Part shown: one piece after another, positions 1 to 5,897 of the stretch
How the letters are laid out: every line of letters begins with the position of its first letter
Position numbering within the stretch: position 1 is the first letter of the stretch
Notes under the pieces: model-generated
The model's input: only the letters and a program-made list of their open reading frames with translations
Database searches by the model: none
Told to the model about the DNA's origin: nothing
Translations under genes and position numbers: made by a program
NCBI GenBank assembly: GCA_030681145.1
Contig: JAUXXK010000174.1
Location: 1 to 9,306 of the forward strand
Direction of reading: 5' to 3'
Source: Methanobacteriaceae archaeon
GTDB lineage: Archaea; Methanobacteriota; Methanobacteria; Methanobacteriales; Methanobacteriaceae
DNA: 9,306 nt

Positions 1-358
1 AATCTAAAACCATGTGGTTCTGATGGTTTTAGTAATTGTATAATCCCATTCATCATTCCCATATCTCTGTTAGGAGGGATAATGTAGAGATGGTTTGGTT
101 CCAATTTAACTCCGTCTTTTGCTAGAAGCACTTTTAATTGAGAGTATCGGCCCATAATATCTGCCATGGTACTTTCGTGAGTGGGGTCTAAATGTTGTAC
201 CAGTACAAAAGCCATATCTGGTTCAGGTGGCATAGCCGTGAAAACTTTTTTAGAGCATCAAATCCCCCTGCTGATGCTCCGATGCCAACAACTGGAAATT
301 TTTTCTTGGGTTTATCTATTTTTCCCTTTTTGGACTTATTTTTATTTTTTTCATTCAT
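1..358 (-). pseudogene. CheB-type methylesterase-domain protein (probable CheB/CheR signalling protein), N-terminal part, frameshifted, partial at left edge
   Basis: Read on minus from ATG at 358, a lysine-rich leader of about 20 residues precedes FPVVGIGASAGGFDALKKF. This is the start of the CheB methylesterase domain, with the nucleophile Ser29 in GASAGG. The frame then closes at a TAG (188-190). One base further, the domain continues perfectly: AMPPEPDMAFVLVQHLDPTH, with the catalytic His about 27 residues after the Ser, then IIPPNRDMGM, open to the left edge. One base is missing near the T run at 241-244 (AAAA on plus); AAG TTT TTC ACG would restore KKFFTAMPPE. The second frame's first ATG is at 233, after the Ser motif, so that product would lack the active site. 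CheB domains remove methyl groups from chemoreceptor glutamates. This N-terminal position is typical of CheB-CheR-PAS proteins, but the rest lies outside the window. It is either a pseudogene or a homopolymer sequencing error. Confidence 0.82.
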
Positions 359-443
359 CAAAAACACTTGCTAATATTTGCAGATCTGGCAGAAAGACAT
401 GAATGTGCAAAGTGAATTAAATTATATTCAAAATTTATCTTTC

Positions 444-452
444 TATTTATAT
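444..452 (-). promoter_or_regulatory. possible TATA box for the CheB-domain gene
   Basis: On minus the site reads ATATAAATA, a good archaeal TATA box. It predicts a transcript start near 422 and a leader of about 64 bases before the ATG at 358. A second candidate lies at 419-427. In DNA this AT-rich such sites also occur by chance. Confidence 0.3.
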
Positions 453-593
453 CTCTAAATTTATTATAAGATATAATTATTGAATAAAGAAAGGGGATGG
501 TTTCAGTAATCAAAAAAGATTATGATGCATCTTTCATTTTTATTATTATAATATTGACTTTTTTAAGAGATTTTTAATATCAAGAATTAAATG

Positions 594-612
594 TAAAAGA
601 ATATATTATATG
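594..612 (+). promoter_or_regulatory. possible BRE/TATA element for the M14-like gene
   Basis: TAAAAGA followed by ATATATTATATG resembles a BRE plus TATA box. It predicts a transcript start near 632 and a leader of about 70 bases. A weaker TATA-like site (TTATAAT, 644-650) would give a leader of about 30 bases. Confidence 0.3.
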
Positions 613-700
613 GGATGCAAATAGGGAATAATAATTTTAAAGCTTATAATTATTAGTTTATTAATTATTTTAACAGATTTATACATTTTAACGTGATACT

Positions 701-1399
701 ATGAAGATAATACATAAATTAACTATTATTATAGTAATACTAATTTCATTGGCTATAGTTGTATGGGAAACTGTTGATGTGGGTGCTAATATGGGCAACC
801 CCAGCAAGGTTATTGGCTCTGATAGTAAAGGTATTGTTACCAAGGTTGTTTATTCCAATTCCAGTAATTCAAGTGCAAAGATTGCAGTTATAACTGGAAT
901 GCATCCCCGAGAAATTTTAGCTAAAAATGTGGTACCAGGGGTAGTAAAATCATATACCCAAAAAAACAATGTTGAAATTGTAAATTATAAAATAAATGTC
1001 ACTGCCTATCCAGAAAACTTCTATACTGGACGAAGTAACGGTGAATATTTAGTGGCTAAGTATGTAGTCCCTGATATTAAAAAATCAGATTATAGTCTGG
1101 TAATTGTTTGCCATGATCATGAAGAAGGTTATGGGGAAGGATATTATATTGCCACACCCAGTATGGATGCCAAATCCATTGCTCTGGGGCAAAAGATTCG
1201 TAATAATTTGACAGATTTTAACTTTTGTCTGAGAGATGTAACTAAAAAGATTGAAAGTACATCTATTGAAACGGTTAATGATCCCATAGTAGATACTGGA
1301 ACGCCTTTAATAGTATATGAGATACCAGAATGGCTTGATAAATCTGACGTTGTTTATAATACCAACCGGTTATTAAAGAGTGTTTTTAAGTCCATTTAA
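701..1399 (+). CDS. membrane-anchored M14-like zinc carboxypeptidase-fold protein (putative)
   Basis: The 232-residue protein starts with MKIIHK and a hydrophobic helix (about residues 7-23), so it is probably tethered outside the membrane. The rest resembles a compact M14 metallocarboxypeptidase or aspartoacylase-like domain. ITGMHPRE gives the H-x-x-E zinc pair (His68, Glu71). YTGRSNGE (around Arg111) sits where M14 enzymes have their substrate-binding Arg/Asn region. VCHDHEEG (His138 or His140) could supply the third zinc ligand, and VYEIPE (Glu207) fits the catalytic glutamate. The order and spacing fit M14, but the domain is shorter than a classical carboxypeptidase. GTGAT (693-697) is the ribosome-binding site. 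A role in trimming the peptides of pseudomurein or an extracellular peptide is inference only; the substrate is unknown. Aspartoacylase or succinylglutamate-desuccinylase-like activity is the alternative. Confidence 0.6.
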   Translation: MKIIHKLTIIIVILISLAIVVWETVDVGANMGNPSKVIGSDSKGIVTKVVYSNSSNSSAKIAVITGMHPREILAKNVVPGVVKSYTQKNNVEIVNYKINVTAYPENFYTGRSNGEYLVAKYVVPDIKKSDYSLVIVCHDHEEGYGEGYYIATPSMDAKSIALGQKIRNNLTDFNFCLRDVTKKIESTSIETVNDPIVDTGTPLIVYEIPEWLDKSDVVYNTNRLLKSVFKSI

Positions 1400-1435
1400 T
1401 TTTTTTTTTAATTATTCTGATTTGATTTTTTTTTT
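1400..1435 (+). terminator. tandem oligo-T terminator
   Basis: Two runs of ten T (1400-1409 and 1426-1435) directly follow the TAA of the M14-like gene. Archaeal RNA polymerase terminates at such tracts without a stem-loop. Confidence 0.6.
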
Positions 1436-1463
1436 AATATGGTATTATTTCGCCATACTTTTT

Positions 1464-1493
1464 TAAAGATAATTTTTTTTCTAATTATCTTTA
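1464..1493. other. perfect inverted repeat between convergent genes
   Basis: TAAAGATAATT (1464-1474) and AATTATCTTTA (1483-1493) form an 11-bp perfect stem around an 8-base loop, between two converging genes. It may help define 3' ends from either side. On the minus strand there is no good T tract after the helicase, so this hairpin is the best candidate for its 3' end. Confidence 0.5.
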
Positions 1494-1505
1494 TACTTCC
1501 CACAC

Positions 1506-1559
1506 ATTTTTTTAGAATATTATCTCAAGCCATCACATAATTCAAATTTTTTTAGAATA
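1506..1559. repeat. 14-bp direct repeat across the helicase stop codon
   Basis: ATTTTTTTAGAATA occurs at 1506-1519 and again at 1546-1559, exactly 40 bp apart. One copy encodes the Ile-Leu-Lys-Lys part near the C-terminus of the helicase and the other lies just after its stop. It looks like a small slipped duplication or a coincidence in A/T-rich sequence. Confidence 0.45.
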
Positions 1560-3157
1560 CTTTGATGAATCATCCATCTGTTACATAGAATAACTAAACC
1601 CGTATCCTCCGCAGTTCTTTGTAATCGGCCAATTTGTTGCAATGTTTTAAGGCGATATTCTTCTTTTTCAATATCATAAACACCTTGTTTAATCAGACCT
1701 TTCCAGGTTTTGCGTACTTTGTTCTGGATTTTTCGATTAGTGCCTGGGAAAAATTTATTTTCTTCACTTTTGGGCACAAATGGTGCTCTTCCAATTACCA
1801 CTACTTCTACTTGTTTACCTGGAAAATCAATACCCTCATGTAAACTACTCCCAATAATGCATCCACCAGTTTCAATAAACTTTTGCTTTATATACTGTTT
1901 TGAATTAGTATTATTTTCTCCATTATGAAAATTATATACTGGTTTCCCATAATCTGACGCTTTTAATGCTTTTTCCATGTGTTGGCACTGCCATCTGGCA
2001 TTAAAATGAATTAATATATTACGTTTTTCCTTTTCTAAAAACCTTAATAAATGGCCATAAACATTTTTAAAATCAGTGAAATCTCGACTATTTTTATATT
2101 TAATATTACTAAGGACTGCTGGGGCTTTTTTAATTATTTTATCATCATCAAAACGGTATTTTTGTGGTGTTTCATATATACAATCCATATCCATACCTGT
2201 AATTTTTTTTATTAAGTCCAATCGTATGTATTCTGAGTGCTGGGAAAAATGAATAGTTCCACTCATCATTAAGTGTTGAGGGGCTGCTTCCATATAGGTG
2301 GATCTACTTAGTGAGGTATAATCCACTGGAATCACCCTAACACACTTTTCCCGATTATCTTTTAAAATTTCGTATTCTTCAGCTTTTAAGTAATCATACT
2401 GTGAACGGTACTGCATTTGTGTTTGTAAACGTTCAATCCACCTCATCTTATGAGCATCATCTTTGGTATTGAAGTTCTCTTTATAATCAGATAATTTTTT
2501 TATAAGTCCATTAACTGGTGTTTTAGCAAAAATAAAATATTCATATATCTCCTCTGATAAATCATCTCCAATAATGCGGCTGGCTGTTTTATGATTATAT
2601 TCAATACCAGTCATTTCTCTTATTATATCCTGGAATCTGTGGGATTCATCCCATATTATTAATGGACACCCCCATTCTATGGATGATCGTATCTTAATTA
2701 ATGCCAACATCATATGGTAATTGGTCACCACCACTTTATAGTCCATAAAAGTACTAATTTTTCTACTGTAGGCACATGAATTCTTTTTATCGGAACTATA
2801 ATGGTATTCACATGGTTTATCAGGATTATGGGTGCAGTTTTCGGCTGTAAATTCCTCATTATCTTTGCAGGAATATTCATTTTTACCGGCCAGTAACATT
2901 ACCTCTTCTAAATCTCCAAAATCTCTTTTATATTGTTCCATCAAATCTTTGGTTGGTGTAACAATGAATACTGTTCCCGGAGCATCCATGTTGATTGCGA
3001 TGTGTATGGCCATTAAACTTTTACCACTTCCGGTGGGTGCTTCGGCAATTATGTTTTTATTGGGGTGTTGCATGAAAAATTCAAAAAAATGTTTCTGGTT
3101 TTCACGAAAATCACTGCCATATACTTCATGGGCCATATTACGCATTTTATGACACAT
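1520..3157 (-). CDS. XPD/DinG-family iron-sulfur DNA helicase (superfamily 2, Rad3-like)
   Basis: This 545-residue ATP-dependent helicase probably unwinds DNA 5' to 3' in repair or replication, as in the XPD/DinG family. Motifs run in order: FRENQ (17-21), Walker A APTGSGKS (40-47), TPTKDL motif Ia (67-72), four cysteines (97, 108, 116, 128) placed as in the 4Fe-4S domain, VVTNYHMM (143-150), DESH box (170-173), MSGT (298-301), GSSLHEGIDFPG (436-447) and QQIGRLQR (507-514). It is shorter than typical archaeal XPD, and its cysteines fall within 32 residues. The ATG at 3157 has only CAGG directly against it. The ATG at 3145 (residue 5) has AGG at better spacing and could be the real start; both leave the domain whole. 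It stands alone, converging on the M14-like gene. XPD orthology versus a DinG-like paralogue is unresolved. Confidence 0.9.
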   Translation of the reverse strand: MCHKMRNMAHEVYGSDFRENQKHFFEFFMQHPNKNIIAEAPTGSGKSLMAIHIAINMDAPGTVFIVTPTKDLMEQYKRDFGDLEEVMLLAGKNEYSCKDNEEFTAENCTHNPDKPCEYHYSSDKKNSCAYSRKISTFMDYKVVVTNYHMMLALIKIRSSIEWGCPLIIWDESHRFQDIIREMTGIEYNHKTASRIIGDDLSEEIYEYFIFAKTPVNGLIKKLSDYKENFNTKDDAHKMRWIERLQTQMQYRSQYDYLKAEEYEILKDNREKCVRVIPVDYTSLSRSTYMEAAPQHLMMSGTIHFSQHSEYIRLDLIKKITGMDMDCIYETPQKYRFDDDKIIKKAPAVLSNIKYKNSRDFTDFKNVYGHLLRFLEKEKRNILIHFNARWQCQHMEKALKASDYGKPVYNFHNGENNTNSKQYIKQKFIETGGCIIGSSLHEGIDFPGKQVEVVVIGRAPFVPKSEENKFFPGTNRKIQNKVRKTWKGLIKQGVYDIEKEEYRLKTLQQIGRLQRTAEDTGLVILCNRWMIHQSILKKFELCDGLR

Positions 3158-3212
3158 CCTGAATTTTATTAAGAAGTAGTGTAATAATTCTAATCTAAAA
3201 AATAATATTAAA

Positions 3213-3224
3213 TTTATTATATTT
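3213..3224 (-). promoter_or_regulatory. possible TATA box for the helicase gene
   Basis: On minus this reads AAATATAATAAA, predicting a transcript start near 3193 and a leader of about 36-48 bases. No strong BRE is visible, and the local composition makes this tentative. Confidence 0.3.
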
Positions 3225-3384
3225 ATTACTTTGGAATTTTTAGTACATCTTTAATATAATACCCAAAAAAATAATCTAGATGTTTCTTTTATAGGAATCC
3301 TTCTATGGTACCTCCAATATTATATAATGAATCAGATATCAATAAAAATGACATCTATATGGGCCTAGATCAATGATTAATATT

Positions 3385-3428
3385 CTAAAAAAAACATAAT
3401 ATATAAAAGATGTATTAATCGAGGTGAT
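3385..3428 (+). promoter_or_regulatory. BRE/TATA-like element and strong ribosome-binding site for the DUF6448 gene
   Basis: An A-rich BRE-like stretch (3387-3394) leads into ATAATATATAAAA (3396-3408). GAGGTGAT (3421-3428) is a near-complete complement of the 16S rRNA tail, 4 bases before ATG 3433, and it fixes the start. The TATA box sits so close that a standard 25-base spacing would start transcription inside the ribosome-binding site. A promoter further upstream (around 3319-3330) may therefore be used instead. Confidence 0.5.
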
Positions 3429-3432
3429 AAAT

Positions 3433-3948
3433 ATGGCTCCACATTGTGATACTTTGGATGGGCCGGTTGTTTCTGCATGCAAAATGGCTTTAAAAAATAA
3501 TAATGTAAATTATGTTTTACCATTTGTACCTAAAAAAGCAGAAAATGAACTGACCATAGCATTTGATAAAACGATTAAAGCTAGAAAATTGGGATTTGAT
3601 GCTGCTGAAGTTGCAGATATTTGGTTGTTTGAAACAGCAGTACGATTACACCGTGAAGGTGAAGGGGCATCCTATAATGGACTTAAACCCGCGGGTTTAG
3701 ATTGGGGTCCAGTAGTTCCAGGGGCAGAAAAGGATATAGAAATCGGAGATCCTACCACTACCATAGAATTCTTAAATAAAGTGTTGGAGGGGGAAGTAAG
3801 AAAAAAATTTGATAAAGCAATGTCTCTGAAAAATCATGATTTAAATGACGTTGATGCTGCCAGAGAATACACAGAAGCTATGCTCCACTTTGTACTATCT
3901 TCCCACCATCTCTACAAATACATGATTTCTGGTGGCGAACACGGTTAA
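3433..3948 (+). CDS. DUF6448 family protein
   Basis: The 171-residue soluble protein begins MAPHCDTLDGPVV, the hallmark opening of the DUF6448 family. The stretches ADIWLFETAVRLHREGEG, TGLKPAGLDWGPVVP-like (here NGLKPAGLDWGPVVP) and a C-terminal AREYTEAMLHFVLSSHHLY match that family as I remember it. There is no signal peptide or membrane segment. It is mostly helical, with several conserved His and Cys residues (HCD near the N-terminus, HREGEG, SSHH near the C-terminus) that could bind a metal or cofactor; this is inference. No biochemical function is known to me. ATG 3433 is preferred over the in-frame GTG at 3424, because that GTG lies inside the ribosome-binding site. It is a single gene with its own terminator. 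Confidence 0.85.
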   Translation: MAPHCDTLDGPVVSACKMALKNNNVNYVLPFVPKKAENELTIAFDKTIKARKLGFDAAEVADIWLFETAVRLHREGEGASYNGLKPAGLDWGPVVPGAEKDIEIGDPTTTIEFLNKVLEGEVRKKFDKAMSLKNHDLNDVDAAREYTEAMLHFVLSSHHLYKYMISGGEHG

Positions 3949-3963
3949 AAAAATATATTTCTA

Positions 3964-3970
3964 TTTTTTT
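3964..3970 (+). terminator. oligo-T terminator of the DUF6448 gene
   Basis: A run of seven T lies 15 bases after the stop codon, within an A/T-only stretch. Confidence 0.4.
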
Positions 3971-4005
3971 ATATATTCAAAATCAATTTCACACAATATA
4001 ATTAG

Positions 4006-4061
4006 TTAGATCTAATAAAAAGAATTTTAATTTCGTGATAACTAGAATCTAATATTAGATT
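4006..4061. promoter_or_regulatory. operator-like palindromes upstream of the TMEM175-like gene
   Basis: AATCTAATATTAGATT (4046-4061) is a perfect 16-bp palindrome. TTAGATCTAA (4006-4015) is a second palindrome built from the same half-sites, TTAGAT and ATCTAA. The repeated half-sites about 40 bp apart and about 55 bp before the TATA box suggest a binding site for a dimeric regulator, but AT-rich DNA produces palindromes easily. Confidence 0.35.
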
Positions 4062-4114
4062 AAATAATTTTCACTCCATTTATCTATCCAGTTTTTTCTA
4101 ATCAATTTAACAAA

Positions 4115-4159
4115 AATAATATACTCTAAAAACAATATCTATAATTCTCATTAGGAGTG
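4115..4159 (+). promoter_or_regulatory. TATA-like box and ribosome-binding site of the TMEM175-like gene
   Basis: AATAATATAC (4115-4124), after an A-rich stretch, predicts a transcript start near 4145. AGGAGTG (4153-4159) is a good ribosome-binding site 5 bases before ATG 4165, giving a consistent leader of about 20 bases. Confidence 0.5.
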
Positions 4160-4164
4160 TATAA

Positions 4165-4764
4165 ATGAAAAATATAGAAGAATCTGATAATTTTATGAAT
4201 GTTGACAGGATTTCCACACTCATTGATGGTATTTTTGCCATTGCAATGACTATTCTGATTTTGAGTATAGAAGTACCCATTATATCGGGCCCAGTATCAA
4301 ATAAAATAATTGAAAGTTCTCTTAATGCAATTATATTTCCATTTTTGAGCTTTTTTTTAAGTTTTATTTTACTGGCCATGTTCTGGACCATCAACCACAG
4401 AAATATGCAGCATATAAAACGTATAGATAATGTATTTTTATGGATTAATGTAGTATGGCTTATGTTTATTGTAATAGTCCCCTTTTCCTCAGAACTCAGT
4501 GGAATGTACAGTAACTTTATCTTACCTCACTTAATATTCAATTTAAATATGCTGGCCATTGCTATCCTCCTTTATTTGAGCATATACTATGCAGATAATA
4601 AAGGCCTAATAAGTGACGCTATGGAAGATAAGAAAAAAAAGAGTATTATAAGGTCTTCCAGGTTTTTCATAGTAATAGCCATGCTGGCGGTTGTTTTATC
4701 ATTTATAACACCGTCTGGGAGTGGCCTAATCTATTTGGGAGTATTATTTGAAAAATTTTTTTAA
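4165..4764 (+). CDS. TMEM175/DUF1211-family integral membrane protein, putative potassium channel
   Basis: The 199-residue protein has about six membrane helices (roughly 16-36, 53-75, 88-108, 120-142, 162-180, 184-197). This is the six-helix unit of prokaryotic TMEM175 channels, which assemble as tetramers and conduct potassium. TM1 reads DRISTLIDGIFAIAMTILIL, matching the family signature R-xxx-F-S-D-G-x-F-A-I-A. FWTINHRNMQHIKRIDN, then LWINVVWLMFIVIVPFSSEL, match the conserved TM2-TM3 region. The signature is altered: Arg15 and Asp21 are kept, but Phe-Ser is replaced by Leu19-Ile20. Because these residues hold the channel together, conduction could differ or be lost. A lysine-rich stretch (156-159) lies in a loop before TM5. 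The start is fixed by AGGAGTG. The gene stands alone, so the physiological role, perhaps potassium or osmotic balance, is inferred from family only. Confidence 0.8.
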   Translation: MKNIEESDNFMNVDRISTLIDGIFAIAMTILILSIEVPIISGPVSNKIIESSLNAIIFPFLSFFLSFILLAMFWTINHRNMQHIKRIDNVFLWINVVWLMFIVIVPFSSELSGMYSNFILPHLIFNLNMLAIAILLYLSIYYADNKGLISDAMEDKKKKSIIRSSRFFIVIAMLAVVLSFITPSGSGLIYLGVLFEKFF

Positions 4765-4766
4765 TA

Positions 4767-4773
4767 TTTTTTT
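4767..4773 (+). terminator. oligo-T terminator of the TMEM175-like gene
   Basis: A run of seven T begins three bases after the TAA stop, in the convergent gap before the flavodoxin gene. Confidence 0.45.
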
Positions 4774-4871
4774 CTTTGAAAAATCATTGTTTTAAGGCAA
4801 TTGATGGGTTAATTAAAGATGAAACTAGCCTAAAAGTATTGAAATGAGTTTTAAGCTTGTTTATCATATAA

Positions 4872-5336
4872 CTAAAATAGTGCACTCAATTTATCTACTA
4901 GTTTTATAATATTTTCTAATTTACCACCTTTCCAAACAAGAATATCGGTTCCCAGTATATTTCCACCTTTAGATTGGATTATTTCTGTCATCTGAGATAT
5001 GGCCTGCTTTCCACCTGTACTTTTAAAAGGTAAGCCTTTTGTAACATAACAAGCAACCTTTTTACCTTCAAGGCTTTGTATTTGATTTAAATATTCTTTC
5101 ATGGCCGGTGCAAGGGAAAAAGCATGAACTGGAGAACCAAATATCACCGCATCATAAGTATCAATGTCCGGTTTATTTTCAAAGGTGATATTTTTTATGT
5201 CTGGTTTCACATCACCTACTGGTTTTACTTCTCCCAACTCTACAGAATGACCGTCTGCTTTTAACTTTTTTTGAAGTTTTTCAGCAACCGAGTATGTATT
5301 TCCTGTTTTAGAATAGACTATAATTCCAATTTCCAT
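4872..5336 (-). CDS. flavodoxin-family protein
   Basis: The 154-residue protein shows a single flavodoxin fold. The first strand and phosphate-binding loop read IGIIVYSKTGNTYSVAE (residues 3-19), with S-K-T-G-N-T at 9-14 gripping the FMN phosphate. YDAVIFGSPVHAFSLAPAM (61-79) is the second FMN loop, and a third loop follows VACYVTKGLPF. The length is typical of stand-alone flavodoxins, which carry electrons between redox enzymes in the cytoplasm; some relatives are NADPH- or quinone-linked flavoproteins. The ribosome-binding site AGGAGTGA (5343-5350) sits 6 bases from the ATG. The DUF2085 gene lies upstream on the same strand, but the 119-base gap holds a good promoter, so the flavodoxin is probably its own unit. 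The redox partner cannot be told from the sequence. Confidence 0.9.
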   Translation of the reverse strand: MEIGIIVYSKTGNTYSVAEKLQKKLKADGHSVELGEVKPVGDVKPDIKNITFENKPDIDTYDAVIFGSPVHAFSLAPAMKEYLNQIQSLEGKKVACYVTKGLPFKSTGGKQAISQMTEIIQSKGGNILGTDILVWKGGKLENIIKLVDKLSALF

Positions 5337-5387
5337 CTTTTTTCACTCCTTTTTAATATTTTATTATAGTATTATATTTTCATTTTT

Positions 5388-5407
5388 TAATATTATATAT
5401 TTTTTAA
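5388..5407 (-). promoter_or_regulatory. BRE/TATA promoter of the flavodoxin gene
   Basis: On minus, ATTAAAAAATATATAATATT combines an A-rich BRE and a TATA box (5391-5400). The expected transcript start is near 5370, giving a 34-base leader that contains the ribosome-binding site. It is one of the best-formed promoters in the window. Confidence 0.5.
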
Positions 5408-5455
5408 TAGTTTCATAAGTTAAATTAATTTTTTGGTCTTATACAGATGAATTTA

Positions 5456-5815
5456 TTAATCCACAGCCAGTATGAACTGTAAACTGGTAATCAAAATGCC
5501 CAGGCCAATTCCACCAATTAAACCAGTTAAAAACCTTATAGTGTTATTGCTTTTTCTTAAAACAAGGTACTGGGTAAGGCCATCAATAAATGTGGGTATA
5601 ATCATTAAAAATCCTAATATAAAGAGATTAAGATTAAAGCCCCAGTTTAAAATCAATACCAGGCCAATTATAGAAAAACTTCCCAGGTATAATCCAGTGC
5701 ACCGGGCACATACTGGGAATTTATGGCCTTTTATATGAAATGATCTATCAGGTAAGCCATGGCAGATGATGTTTCCCTTGCTACACTGCTTTTTAATCAT
5801 TTTAATAAAAAACAT
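5456..5815 (-). CDS. DUF2085 family membrane protein
   Basis: From ATG 5815 the protein has 119 residues. The N-terminal part carries the DUF2085 signature: CHGLPDRSF (Cys18-His19), then KGHKFPVCARCTGLYLG (Cys36, Cys39). The three Cys and His are probably a metal site or redox centre near the membrane surface. Three hydrophobic segments follow (about 43-59, 61-78, 96-116), separated by IDGLTQYLVLRKSNNTIRFLTG, a conserved polar loop. The molecular function of the family is unknown to me. The start is uncertain: TTG 5821 and ATG 5800 are in frame, and none has a clear ribosome-binding site. A TATA-like site at 5840-5852 would start transcription close to 5820, so the mRNA may be nearly leaderless. 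The gene is divergent from the small membrane-protein gene at 5898. Confidence 0.82.
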   Translation of the reverse strand: MFFIKMIKKQCSKGNIICHGLPDRSFHIKGHKFPVCARCTGLYLGSFSIIGLVLILNWGFNLNLFILGFLMIIPTFIDGLTQYLVLRKSNNTIRFLTGLIGGIGLGILITSLQFILAVD

Positions 5816-5839
5816 ATACAATTATATCTGATTTAAGAC

Positions 5840-5852
5840 ATAATATAATTAT
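5840..5852. promoter_or_regulatory. TATA-like core possibly shared by two divergent genes
   Basis: ATAATATAATTAT lies in the 82-base gap between two divergent starts and reads as a TATA box in both directions. On plus it predicts a start near 5872 and a 26-base leader for the gene at 5898. On minus it predicts a start near 5820, at the DUF2085 start codon. Confidence 0.4.
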
Positions 5853-5897
5853 CAATATTTTATCTAATGGATAACAATTAATTGATGGAGGGGTAAT

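Larger units (their letters stand above)
359..700. other. divergent intergenic region between the CheB-domain gene and the M14-like gene
   Basis: This is very AT-rich spacer with TATA-like sites facing both ways. I find no convincing gene. A 26-codon reading frame (497-577, hydrophobic, beginning MVSVIKKDYD) has a G-rich stretch directly abutting its ATG with no spacing, so it is not called. Confidence 0.6.

Noticed and set aside
181..402. Plus-strand reading frames opposite the CheB-domain gene
   Set aside because: They lie antisense to a clear CheB protein match and show no family features or ribosome-binding site.
497..577. 26-codon hydrophobic frame starting MVSVIKKDYD
   Set aside because: The G-rich stretch abuts the ATG with no spacing, and the hydrophobic run is what AT-rich DNA gives by chance.
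1634..1928. Plus-strand frames inside the helicase gene
   Set aside because: They are antisense shadows of a strongly supported helicase and low-complexity Phe-rich.
2832..3152. 106-codon plus-strand frame inside the helicase gene
   Set aside because: It is antisense to the Walker A and cysteine-cluster region; the helicase motifs leave no doubt about the coding strand.
4107..4394. Minus-strand frame overlapping the TMEM175-like gene start
   Set aside because: It is a shadow of membrane-protein codons, with no ribosome-binding site.
5472..5738. Plus-strand frame opposite DUF2085
   Set aside because: The minus strand carries the DUF2085 Cys/His signature; this frame has no recognisable features.
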